From the NCBI GenBank assembly GCA_023376005.1, contig CM042152.1, forward strand, positions 88,635,208-88,699,207: 64,000 nt of DNA. Reading direction: 5' to 3'. This stretch comes from Doryteuthis pealeii. Lineage: Eukaryota > Mollusca > Cephalopoda > Myopsida > Loliginidae. Below are positions 46,355 through 55,869 of this stretch, piece after piece; the stretch's first letter is position 1; each line of letters opens with the position of its first letter. The translations under genes and the position numbers were made by a program. The notes under the pieces are model-generated. The model saw only the letters and a program-made list of their open reading frames with translations. It had not been told where the DNA came from and made no database searches.

Positions 46355-46484
46355 TTTGGCGCGGTACCAAGTTTCTCGGTACAAGGTGATTCTAGGCTGG
46401 TCCCAATTCTCTAGCAGTAGTTTGTTGTAGAGTTCAGGTTCCGTATGAGAGCTCAATGTTTAATTATTGTAAACAGAGCAAAGT

Positions 46485-46681
46485 TATTTGGGAATAAAAG
46501 GCCTTAAATACCATGGGTATCGTGGTTATGGACCATTTCCACTTGCGAGTATGCCCACAAGCTTCTTCAGACCACTGATACCTTTTAAAGATATCAGTGG
46601 CCTGAAGAAGCTCGTGGGCATACTCGTGAGTGGAAATGGTCCATAACCACGATACCCATGGTATTTAAGGCCTTTTATTCC

Positions 46682-46687
<6 letters not shown>
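46485..46687. mobile_element. 96-bp-arm foldback with hammerhead-like core
   Basis: 46485-46580 and 46592-46687 are inverted copies around an 11-nt loop. The right arm reads GTGG-C-CTGAAGA (46602-46608), a weak stem II, GAAATG, loop GTC, CATA and then ACCAC. So stem III is ATG/CAT with loop GTC, and stem I is GTGG/CCAC with one mismatch. A (TA)n tract touches the right end. Confidence 0.65.
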
Positions 46688-46724
<37 letters not shown>

Positions 46725-46902
46725 ATATATCCTAGAGGAATTCTAAGCTAGTTTTTTTAAAATATTTCAATGAATATATTATAGAGTAATTATAAACTAA
46801 CTAGTCTGTTAGACCATTATTCATAATGTGAGTTTGATCCTTACTAACTAAACCATTATCATAGCCCAGTGTCATACTAATTTAGCCAAACTAAATATTT
46901 AG

Positions 46903-47010
46903 GTAGCTCAGTTGATAGAGCATCAGTCAAGGAACCACAAGATTCCTTGTTCGATACCTGCCTTTGCCAACTCGCGGCCACCCCGATGACTTTACTTATT
47001 TTTACTTATT
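46903..47010 (+). mobile_element. SINE-A with large internal deletion
   Basis: tRNA-like head TAGCTCAGTTGATAGAGCAT and B box GATTCCTTGTTCGATACC join directly to the 3' end GGCCACCCCGATGACTTTAC. Confidence 0.75.
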
Positions 47011-47260
47011 ATAGAATAATAATAAGACTTGTCTGTCAGACTATTACTATTGTGTGTTTGACCAAGTGTGCCCAATCATCATAGCCTTGTGTCAGACTAA
47101 ATTAGCCTTAGTAAATATATAAATGAAAAATATGATAAAGCAATTGTGAGCAAGTTAATGTCAGATCTGATGTTATGAGTTTGCAGGTTACCGTTTATTA
47201 GTTTTGTATCAGGCTTAGTAAATATTTAAATGCACATAAATCAAAGTTACTGTTAGCAAG

Positions 47261-47664
47261 CTAGTCTGTCGAATAGATATTGAGTTTCATACCGAGTACC
47301 CCATTATTATAGCCTTGCACCAGACTATGCTTAATAAGCATCTACTTATATGTCTACATTAGAACAGATCATCAGATTGTGCTAACAGCACAGATTCCCT
47401 TGACTCTCTCTTGACACCTGTCCCTATCAGTCATTGCCCCCGACAGGTTTTCCATATGCAAACTAGTCTGTCAAATAGATATTGAGTTTCATACCGAGTA
47501 CCCCATTATCATAGCCTTGCACCAGACTGTGCTTAATAAGCATCTACTTATATGTCTACATTAGAACAGATCATCAGATTGTGCTAACAGCACAGATTCC
47601 CTTGACTCTCTCTTGACACCTGTCCCTATCAGTCATTGCCACTGACAGGTTTTCCATATGCAAA
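47261..47664. repeat. 202-bp tandem duplication
   Basis: 47261-47462 and 47463-47664 are near identical, differing at a handful of positions. The unit includes the 3' end of the LINE relic to its right, so it is younger than that insertion. Confidence 0.92.
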
Positions 47665-48065
47665 CAGATCCGATCAATGCAGGTTTCCTACACTGGTGTG
47701 ATCATGTTTAGGTGTCCACAGGAGAATGTTACTTATGAGTGTACTTGCTTGTCCAGCATGTCTTGTTCATCTCACTTTGATGGCTTGTGTGATAGAAGGT
47801 AAGTGGCCAAACAGCTGCTTTTTTATGGAGTGATGCTTTCCGGATTTGTTCAAGACAGCATGAAGCATCCGTACAGTGGTGTATCCTTACAGTAGCACTT
47901 ACATGGCTGCTGATTGGAAGAATTCTCGCTTTATCTTATCAGAGATATCAGATTTCCAAATGATTGATAATCCGTCTATAGCAGTCCATGCCTTTCCTAT
48001 GCATATATTGACATCACTTTCTGTAGATAAGATATTACTACCTAGGTAATTTTGGATCAGTTAGG
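47370..48065 (-). pseudogene. LINE ORF2 carboxyl-terminal relic
   Basis: Minus-strand frames give YLGSNILSTESDVNICIGKA, then WTAIDGLSIIWKSDI, KIKREFFQSAAM, a degraded LL-GYTT block, HAVLNKSGKHH and QLFGHLPSITQAIK. These are in the order found in LINE polymerase carboxyl regions. The ending CQERVKGICAVST is also kept. Several stops and frame changes. Confidence 0.85.
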
Positions 48066-48070
48066 TTAAA

Positions 48071-48893
48071 AATCTGTGCTGGATATTTCTTGCTTAAAAA
48101 TTCTCTATAGTGGATAGACCAATTGAAATTGATAGAGATGCAATAAAGTAATTGCTTGAAAATATCGTAGGTTTGCTTTTGTCATTAGATAACTTTAGGT
48201 TGGGTTAGTTTTAACCAACTTCATTCAAAAAGATGACTTTTGATTATATTGCAATAGCCGACATATCTGTATTGATACAAGTATAAAATAAAATTATTAA
48301 GATTTGCATATTTTATATATTTATTTCAACAGGGAAGTTGGAAAAAATAACATCTAAAATATTGACAAAAATATGACTCAAAAACACAAATATTTCTGAA
48401 CTTTATAGAAAAGATACTGTGAATGATCAAACATGTCAGAAACCTATTCTGTGCTGGATATTTCTTGCTTAAACATTCTATCTGTCTGTTCCCATCTCTC
48501 TCTCTCCCCCCCTCTCTCTCTCTCTTTCTCGGTTTGTTCCCATATCTATCTATCTATGTCTGTTCATCTATCTATCTATCTATCTATCTCCGTCTGTTCA
48601 TCTATCTATCTATCTCCGTCTGTCCATCTATCTCCGTCTGTTCATCTATCTATCTCCGTCTGTTCATCTATCTATCTATCTCCGTCTGTTCATCTATCTA
48701 TCTATCTCCGTCTGTTCATCTATCTATCTATCTCATTCTTCTCCCATATCTATCTATCTATCCCAGTCTTCTCCCATATCTATCTATCTATCCCATTATA
48801 AAAGAGTATTTGGTTACTTCTAGTTTAAACAGAATGTATATTGATAGACCAATTGAAATTGATAGAGATGCAATAAAGTAATTGCTTGAAAAT
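48071..48893. repeat. About 105-bp duplication interrupted in copy 2 by a (TATC)n expansion
   Basis: 48071-48176 (CTGTGCTGGATATTTCTTGC ... AAAGTAATTGCTTGAAAAT) recurs at 48449-48893. There a (CTAT)n/(CCGTCTGTTCAT)n array of about 300 bp (48484-48795) separates the two halves. The expansion creates open frames that are not genes. Confidence 0.85.
48484..48795. repeat. Compound CTAT / CTCCGTCTGTTCAT minisatellite
   Basis: Alternating CTAT runs and a CTCCGTCTGTTCATCTATCT higher-order unit repeated several times. Confidence 0.95.
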
Positions 48894-48920
48894 AATCAAT
48901 GTTATACATTATGGCTAATA

Positions 48921-49182
48921 AGTAAAAAGTAAGTAAAGTCGTCATCAGGGTGGCCTAAAGTCACTATCAGCCAGAAAGCAACAGAGTCTATCCCCTTTTC
49001 ATTAGTGCTAGACCAAGGAAATTGTTTTGTAATCTGTTGGAGTGCTACACCTATCATTAGCTCCCCACTTTATCACACAGATCCCTATGCTACTCAACAG
49101 CTGAGTTGGTGAGGGCCAGTATCGAACCCAGAACCTTGTGGTTCCAAATTGGACGCTCTACTGACTGAGCTAAACCAGCCCT
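48921..49182 (-). mobile_element. SINE-A, full-length
   Basis: Complete minus-strand copy from the tail (AGTAAGTAAAGTCGTC) to the head (CTGACTGAGCTAAACCAGCC). Confidence 0.88.
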
Positions 49183-49254
49183 CTACTTAGAAAATCCAAA
49201 TCAAGCAATGAGAATCATTTTTAATGAGTTGGTTATGTTAGTCATTTTAATGCG

Positions 49255-49688
49255 TGTATTGTATACCCTTTCTTTCCTTACTTCTATTTTTCTTCTGTTC
49301 ATCTTTGGTATCTTACATTCTTCTTCCAGCGTCTGGACCTAGTCTTGGGGACTTTGTGTCTGGTCTTCTAGGTCAGTCTTGTTACTAAGACATTCATCAA
49401 CCACAAAACCATGTTATTTTCGTAAGCTTTTATTTACTTAACTAAACATTTCATGTAACTAAACATAGCGCGCATATGCAGGTGAGTCCCAGCTAAGCAG
49501 ACATATCTTATCTGCCTGACGTCCAAGCCGAAACTGAGAATCAACCAGGTCCCACGGGACTTCCCGTATTTCGCGGGCTTTCTGTAATATTCCATGGAAA
49601 GTCCCGCCTGTGATATGAAAAGGGGCCATCCCTTCAGAAATACAGGGGATTGACAATAATCTTATGCAACCGCATAGATTATGTAACA
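49255..49688 (-). mobile_element. Solo LTR, diverged family L member
   Basis: On the minus strand it starts TGTTACATAATC and ends GAAAGGGTATACAATACA, as do the other family L LTRs. AATAAAAGC sits at a comparable place. The GC-rich middle is different from the other two copies. The 84-codon frame here is chance. Confidence 0.55.
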
Positions 49689-50182
49689 TGTGGCTTCCAC
49701 ACAAGTTAAGCATAAAACATTATGAGACTTTATTCATAGGTGAAATTTTCTATTTAGATATAATAAAAAAATATTCCGGTTTTCAAACAACTTGTGATCG
49801 GTAATGCAAAGTGGAATGCAAAAGATCTTTCATTATACCAGTTTCCATTTTTTTAAAATGTGATCTCTGTGTATATTGGTATGATTGGAAAGGAATTCTC
49901 TATAAACTCCTTTGAGAAGAAGTAATCAATTGATTTGAACAATTACTACTATTAATTATACTAATCAATGGCAGCAATCAATGGAAAGTATTTGGAATTA
50001 GTTAAAAGTTAGAGCATGATATTCCATCAGAACAATGGAAATATAATATGTTTCTTTGGTTACCAAGCTTAGCTGGGAAATATTCTCTCTTCTGCTGTAT
50101 TCATCAGATATTGCACCTTTGAATTTATCATTTATTCTGATCTTTATAGAATTCTCTTAATGAAAAAAAAAAGAAAAAGATT

Positions 50183-50400
50183 AATTCCCTGGAAGAGTAC
50201 AAAAGGCACCTAAGGCAGTTCTGTAGTGAGAAAGATTAAAAAAATGGTATGAGAATGGATTTATGAAATTAGCTGAAAGATGGAAGAAGATAATGGAATA
50301 AAAGTGGTAAATGTTGCTGTTCAATAAAGTTAATGTAAAAAAAAAAAAAAGGCCTTATTTTGACTTAATAAACCAAACCAACTTTTAACCATGCTATGTT
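50183..50400 (+). pseudogene. Mariner-type transposase end, decayed
   Basis: Frames read SLEEYKRHLRQFCSEKD, then YENGFMKLAERWKKIME, then FNKVNVKKKK and YFDLINQTNF. This is the pattern of mariner-type carboxyl ends (FYE.G...L..RW.K....G.Y). It has frameshifts in A runs. The A-rich stretch at 50338-50352 is therefore not a poly(A) tail. Confidence 0.55.
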
Positions 50401-50491
50401 AGATTGTCTGTGATATAAAAGAAACTCTTACTCAGTATTGCTTTACATTGATCTCTTTTTTTATATATACTGTGACTTAATATACATTCAG

Positions 50492-50628
50492 TTACATTGA
50501 GTGTGCTAATATGAGTCAGGATGTCTGTCCTGGAAACACTGTCAATATTGAACAACTGCTGATGTACAGATGTAAACATAAAAATAAGGTTGTTGGAGAT
50601 CATTATTCTCTGAATACTGACAGCCATG
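50492..50628 (+). CDS. Gene 3, exon d
   Basis: Acceptor AATATACATTCAG and donor CATG|GTAAGA enclose one base, 45 codons and one base. Peptide: YIECANMSQDVCPGNTVNIE then QLLMYRCKHKNKVVGDHYSL and NTDSH. Clearly coding in composition; two cysteines and C-K-H-K are the only notable residues. It needs a preceding exon ending in 2 nt, which exon c does not obviously supply, so at least one exon may be missing. It leaves 1 nt, matching exon e. Confidence 0.68.
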
Positions 50629-50679
50629 GTAAGATTGGGGAAAAGAAAATTGACAGATTACTTAAGAAACTATTTCTCT

Positions 50680-50885
50680 GAATTTTTGAGATGAGGCTTG
50701 ATAATTTGTATTATTTCCTGAAGGTTCTGAGTTCAAAGAGAAAGTTCCTGAGTTCAAGAATGTTTCTGCATCCGACAAGAAATACCTGAAGTAGACCAGA
50801 GGGCACATTGGTCAAAATGTTGTGTACATAAGAATAAAGATGAGGACAATAGTCTGAATAATCCAAATGATACATACTTAAGAAA
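50680..50885 (+). repeat. Dispersed repeat family E, single copy
   Basis: AATACCTGAAGTAGACCAGA and the GACAATAGTCTGAATAATCC end match the arms of the 21125-21610 foldback. The hammerhead-like core is degraded here. Confidence 0.7.
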
Positions 50886-50924
50886 CATTCTTTGCTTCTA
50901 ATGAAACTAAGATGGACACAAGGA

Positions 50925-51160
50925 TTTTTTTTTAATGTAGGGTGCCATACAGGAACCAAAGCTCCTATGAGGTGGTTTTAACAATTGCTTAGATTCCATA
51001 TGCATTCCTTTTGAGTGTCGCTTCAGGCACCTTGCAATAAATCCAGATCTTACCTCTTTTAGACGAGGGGAGGAAGCCCCCTCCCACCGCCCCGGTTATC
51101 ATTATTCACTCACTTGGTAGAGATGTGCTAGTGAGTTTCATCTGCAGATTTTTGATAGAC
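50925..51160 (+). repeat. Dispersed repeat family D
   Basis: Contains CAGGCACCTTGCAATAAATC and GGAAGCCCCCTCCC blocks. Inverted partner at 51890-52075. Confidence 0.65.
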
Positions 51161-51333
51161 TGATCTGCCATTAAGGAAAGAGTCCAAACCAAACAACTCT
51201 TTATGAATTTTTTTATGTAGTTCATTAATTTTGTATTCATTCTATTAAGTTTGTTCACCCTTTTTCAAGGTATATGATATAAGACGATCTGTTATTTGTT
51301 AGGAGCAGATATTAAACATTTACCTGACAACAT

Positions 51334-51336
<3 letters not shown>

Positions 51337-51396
<60 letters not shown>

Positions 51397-51510
51397 GAAA
51401 TATGGAAAAAAAAATATTGAGAAGGTATATTATTCATATGAAATTACATCGCCCTGAAGATGGTTGTAAAAACCGAAAAGTTGGCAAAATTCATATAATA
51501 CGTCCTCATT
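51337..51510. mobile_element. (TA)n tract followed by a hammerhead-like fragment
   Basis: After a 58-bp TA run, CTGAAGA (51454-51460) is followed by GGTT (51462-51465)/AACC (51471-51474) and GAAA (51475-51478). An outer helix TATTCATATGAA/TTCATATAATA flanks the core. One extra base precedes stem II, and stem III is not clear. Confidence 0.5.
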
Positions 51511-51549
51511 AAACTAATGAAATAGATCACTAATTAGGACTGAGCCTAT

Positions 51550-51738
51550 TCTAGTAGTGACCACCCCAAGCGGAGTTTATCAGATTTGAATTCAGTTTTC
51601 TTTCTCCTAGACTTGTTTCCTAACCAAGGTTAAAGAGCCTAGTCTGCCCTACTATTTACCCATTGATGGAGGGAGGATAATTGGATTCATACCTTTCCCA
51701 ATAGTATTAGCGGTATGTGAACAATAGTTCCGTCCAGG

Positions 51739-51745
<7 letters not shown>
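51550..51745 (-). mobile_element. SINE-B, partial
   Basis: TTTCTTTCTCCTAGACTTG and AAAGAGCCTAGTCTGCCC on the minus strand. The right end runs into (TA)n. Confidence 0.82.
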
Positions 51746-51770
<25 letters not shown>

Positions 51771-51889
51771 TAATATATATTATCATTATGTTTGTATCTA
51801 TTTAAAGTATGTTAAGTATTTTAAGTATATGTTCAATATGTTTTTTAATCTGATATGATTGTTATTACATTTATTCAGAATGAGGAAAA

Positions 51890-52075
51890 TCTATGTTACA
51901 CCTTCTGCGGATGAAACTCATTGACACATCTCTGCTAAGTGAGTGAGGAATGATAATCACGGGGTGGGGGGCTTCCTCCTCTCGTCTAAATAGGGTAAAA
52001 GCTAGGTTTATTGCCAGGTGCCTGAAGCGCCCCTCAAAAAGAATGCTGATGGAATATTTCCGGTCACCATAATTT
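51890..52075 (-). repeat. Dispersed repeat family D, inverted
   Basis: Minus-strand match to 50925-51160, including the C-rich block and the CTGCGGATGAAACTCA end. Confidence 0.65.
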
Positions 52076-52276
52076 ACCAGTAGTAATTTTGAATATTTTT
52101 TTTCAAATCAGAAAATAAGACTTGGTTCTGACCCTAGATTTCATGCAAGAATTTTAACCTTATAAAGTTATTAACCTAATTTTTGGCCAATAAATTTGTT
52201 CTTATAACTTTGAATTATTCAAAAGTATATATGGTACTGATATTCGTGTTCATAATAATTAGTTACATCTGTTGTG

Positions 52277-52548
52277 TTTTGTGTAAAGTATTCAACTCTG
52301 TTACAAGATGAATGCAAGACTAAAACTAGAGTTTGGTAGGTGGCTTATATGGAGCTTTGGATTGTTCCATTATGAACTCAGGCAAGTTCATTTCCTGAGT
52401 TCTGAAATCCAACAGCCAATCAGAACTCAGGAAATGAACTTGCCTGAGTTCATAATGGAACAATCCAAAGCTCCATATAAGCCACCTACCAAACTCTAGT
52501 TTTTGTCTTGCATTCATCTTGTAACAGAGTTGAATACTTTACACAAAA
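52277..52548. repeat. Long hairpin, 127-bp arms, 18-nt loop, beside a PBS-like site
   Basis: 52277-52403 and 52422-52548 are inverted and nearly perfect. Just after the right arm, TGACGCTGCGAACAGGAT (52556-52573) resembles the primer-binding site of the 42.6-kb TRIM (TGGCGCTGCAGACAGGAT). At 52690-52719 the TRIM LTR start recurs in reverse orientation (CGATGGTGAGTATCATATTG). This suggests a rearranged LTR element with two inverted LTRs. Confidence 0.75.
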
Positions 52549-52934
52549 TCCAACATGACGCTGCGAACAGGATAAGTACCCACTCTTCAGCCACCACTTT
52601 GCATTATGCCAGCAGCATGCAAGGACTGTATTAAGTTACAGCTTGCCTGTTGTTCTCGTCTACTAACTCGACGGTAGTTAGAACCCCACTGCGATGGTGA
52701 GTATCATATTGTTTCTATATCTGGAGGATAACTTCTACAACATCAATATTAAAAATAGCAAAAAGAAGATAGTGTGAGAATTCCTCCGTCGAAAATCTTA
52801 ACATATCACAGGTTTTGTTCTAATTAAAATCAAGCTTTAATTAAATGAAGTAGAAATTACCAAGAAAAGAAAAAAAACAACAAAAAAAAACAAAAGATAA
52901 AAATTTATAAAACTAAAATGCCTGTTTATATCCA

Positions 52935-53185
52935 CAAGCTCAGTCGGTAGAGTGCTCGGCTAGGAATCACAAGGTTCTTGGTTCAATACCGGCCCTCGCC
53001 AACTCAGCGTATGAATAGCACAGAGATCTGTGTGGTAAAGTGAGGAGCTGATGGTAGGTGTGTTGCCCCACCTCAGATGCTAAAATTATCTCCTTGGTAT
53101 AGCGCTTGTGAAAAGGGGATAGACTCCATCGCTGTTTTGCTGATACCGACATTAGGCTGCCTGACGACTTTATTTTTAGTTATTT
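52935..53185 (+). mobile_element. SINE-A, nearly full length
   Basis: AAGCTCAGTCGGTAGAGTGC head to the GCCTGACGACTTTATTTTTA tail. Confidence 0.88.
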
Positions 53186-53749
53186 ATCATTCAATGATAA
53201 TTATTTCACAACATGTAGAGGGAGTATTAGTTGGTTTTGATATTGTTTCCTCATACAATATGAATGCAAGAACAATCACGTTGGATTAGCAACAAAATAT
53301 TTTATTGCTTGAGAAAACTTAATAGAATGAATACAAAATGAAATGAGCTACAAAAAGATTGCATAAAGAGTTGTTTGGTTTGGGTTGGGGTCTATCCTTA
53401 ATGGCTTATCAAACTTCATGGGTTATTTAATACCAAAGGCATCCTTGTAGAATAACAACAGTGCTATTATTTAACCCCAAGTTTGGAGATCAGGGGGTTC
53501 ATACCTTCCCTAAGAGCATTAGTCTGAAAGTGAACATAATGAAATGAAGAATCAAACCAAATACAAAGTCTTTCACAAATTGGTGACCCCAACTTAGAAC
53601 ACTCAAATAACCTTCCAGGACTTATGCTATATAAAATGTATACTTTCCTTAAGATTAGAAAGTCTTCTTGCTTAAGGAATAAACCTTGTAGAGTCAAGTA
53701 GCTGATGCAACATATCTCACTGACTATTGTACATATTTACCTAACATAT

Positions 53750-54225
53750 TTACCTAACCCCTCTGCAGAATTAGGATGTGAAACAAATCCAATTTCTTAA
53801 GCAGAGTTTAACAGGTTTTAATTCAATTTTTTCCTATACTAGTCGCCTAACCAAAGCTAAAGAGCCCAGTCTGCTATACTATTTTACCCATATCTGGAGG
53901 AAAAAATAGTTGAATGCATATCGATCCCCAAGTATACTAGTGCAATTTGAAATGCAACCAGCTTCCTCTAAAATTTGAACATTACGGTCATGCCACACTG
54001 AATGCACTAGCTCCTGTTGAGCCTGTTGAATACTTAATTGGGTGACCACTTCAGCAATAACAGGTATTGTACGCAACATGAGCCCTTTGTTTATCAAAAA
54101 TGACTTGACTCAGCATTAAATGACCTGAAAAGGGATGATATGCCATAAAAGAAAACACCCAAACCAAGATTTGAACTTGGATCGCCAAGTCCATTTCCTA
54201 TGCAACTGTTACACCATGCGCCTAC
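53750..54225 (-). mobile_element. SINE-B split by about 180 bp of unrelated DNA
   Basis: Tail and body at 53750-53980, tRNA-like head at 54160-54225 (AGATTTGAACTTGGATCGCC ... TGCAACTGTTACACCATGCG). The insert between is unidentified. Confidence 0.75.
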
Positions 54226-54424
54226 ATATAACTTATCATCCAATAAGAATAACTATTTACTGACAGTTGATCATAATAAATAGATAAAAATAAACTTTAG
54301 AAAATAAGAAAGACTGAAGCATAAGTCTTTCTATTTTTAGCCAGGCCTTTAACAAAAATCAACAATTCTTTGTGTGAACCCAACAAATACATTTTTTAAT
54401 GAAGTAGTAATTAAGATCTCATGA

Positions 54425-54685
54425 TTAAACATAAAAAGTGCACAGAAAAAAAGAATCCACATCTAATATTGTTTTTCCATTGACAATTTGTTTTTGTATC
54501 TTTCTGGTAATTGTGTTACATGAAGCAAATACATCTCTACAGAAATTGATGAGAAAATTAAAAAGATCTTTCTCTGTAATCCATTTAAATGCCTCAAAAT
54601 TTTCTACAATTTTTCTTTTTTCTTTCTCATTTATTCCCACTGAGCAATTCCTTTGTCTCAATATAAAAATTTTAATGAATTGCAT
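54425..54685 (-). CDS. Doubtful coding frame within gene 3's intron
   Basis: Minus strand, 86 codons from ATG with protein-like composition in the middle (NEKEKRKIVENFEAFKWITE, FNFLINFCRDVFASCNT). No family recognised. The opposite strand is also open over the same span, it is AT-rich, and it would lie antisense to gene 3, so chance is a real possibility. Confidence 0.25.
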   Translation of the reverse strand: MQFIKIFILRQRNCSVGINEKEKRKIVENFEAFKWITEKDLFNFLINFCRDVFASCNTITRKIQKQIVNGKTILDVDSFFLCTFYV

Positions 54686-55330
54686 CTAAATAAAGCAAAT
54701 TACTAACAATTATGGTCTGGTTGATTTGATAATATATTTGTGACTTCATGACTTTAAGTTTCATTGCCAAGAAGCAAACCAGTAGTTGCCAACAATATAG
54801 GCACTTAAACAACAAATCAATGATATCTTTATTAATGGTTGCATTGTCTTTGATGGTCTGCTATTTAATCTCTCAAAAGAATTGATAAATGTCTGTTAAT
54901 TACAATGTTTCTTGACAATGTTTGTTTGTAATCCTTGTAAACAAAACACATTCGATTTCCTGTGGACAAATTAAATCAAGAATAATTTTAAAACAAGCAA
55001 AAGCCTATTTATCATTATGGAGTTGAACTAAAATTAATTTGAATCAAACAGTGTGATTATCCATCCAATTTAATCTTAGATCAAATTTAATCAACTGAGA
55101 AGCTTTCTCTTATTAACCTCTTAGCTATGAAATTAACAAAAAGTTAACCTTTAAATTCATTGATACATTATTTCTTATAAAAGAAAATAAAGAAAAACTG
55201 TTTCTGGCACAATTGTTCTTGTTTTATTTAACTTTAGATGAGAACATTTTTAATATTCTGGTAGAAATACAGTTTTTTTAAATTACAGATAGCAAACAAA
55301 TTTTAACTCAGAAAAATCAGATAATTTTAG

Positions 55331-55394
55331 GCTTAGTTGAAAAAAGTGTAATGCTACGTCTAAAAAGCACTAAGAAAAATGGAGAACTTATTCA
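55331..55394 (+). CDS. Gene 3, exon e
   Basis: Acceptor CAGATAATTTTAG, donor ATTCA|GTAAGG. Enters with two bases, which join the single base of exon d to give Gly, then reads LVEKSVMLRLKSTKKNGELI. The other two frames are closed within a few codons. It leaves 2 nt (CA). Confidence 0.6.
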
Positions 55395-55526
55395 GTAAGG
55401 AGACAATAGATGTTTTCCCTTGGATTTATCACCATGTCTATGGACATCACACATCCGCTGGTCAAATGAGCATTCAGAATCTTTTTGTGCCCATTCTTTA
55501 AGCAGATAATACCTATGCTTTTATAG

Positions 55527-55715
55527 GTGGTCATTGAACAGACTTGGTCTCAACAACCAGCAAAAAATGTTGTTCACTTTGCTATTGAAATAAAAACCCT
55601 CAAAGAAGACAAGACTTTCACCATTTTTGGTACCATTTTTTATACATTGCTCCTTCATGGAATAATGTGCATATTTCATCTGTTGATATTTTTATGTTTT
55701 ATATGTATGTATTAA
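55527..55715 (+). CDS. Gene 3, probable terminal exon with hydrophobic end
   Basis: Acceptor ACCTATGCTTTTATAG, then an open frame of 62 codons: VVIEQTWSQQPAKNVVHFAI, EIKTLKEDKTF, then a hydrophobic stretch TIFGTIFYTLLLHGIMCIF continuing to FLCFICMY and TAA. It looks like a carboxyl-terminal membrane anchor. Joining exon e by the canonical GT-AG rule puts this frame one base out. The resulting phase instead reads QWSLNRLGLNNQQKMLFTLL and stops early. One exon may be missed, or one base wrong. An ATTAAA overlaps the stop. Confidence 0.5.
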   Translation: MVIEQTWSQQPAKNVVHFAIEIKTLKEDKTFTIFGTIFYTLLLHGIMCIFHLLIFLCFICMY

Positions 55716-55869
55716 ATGTCTTATATGCTTATATGAGACTGCTTTGTCTTTCCTTCCATTTATTCAGTGTTAGTGTATCATTGGATATACTAATGCTAAT
55801 ATTCATCCTTGGTAAGTGGGGACAAGACTAAATATCATCCCTAGTAACCTAAACAAAAGAAGTGAACTA

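Noticed and set aside
48423..48881. 152- and 122-codon plus-strand frames
   Set aside because: Translation of the CTAT/CCGTCTGTTCAT minisatellite.
50338..50352. Poly(A) tail of a processed transcript after AATAAAG
   Set aside because: The transposase-like reading continues across the A run (KKKK then YFDLINQTNF), so it is coding-derived A-richness.
52308..52517. Near-identical 63-codon frames on both strands
   Set aside because: A consequence of the perfect inverted repeat, not of two genes.
53460..53700. LTR with PBS (TGGTGACCCCAACTT at about 53580)
   Set aside because: The site resembles a gypsy-type primer site, but no paired LTR, polypurine tract or second copy is visible.
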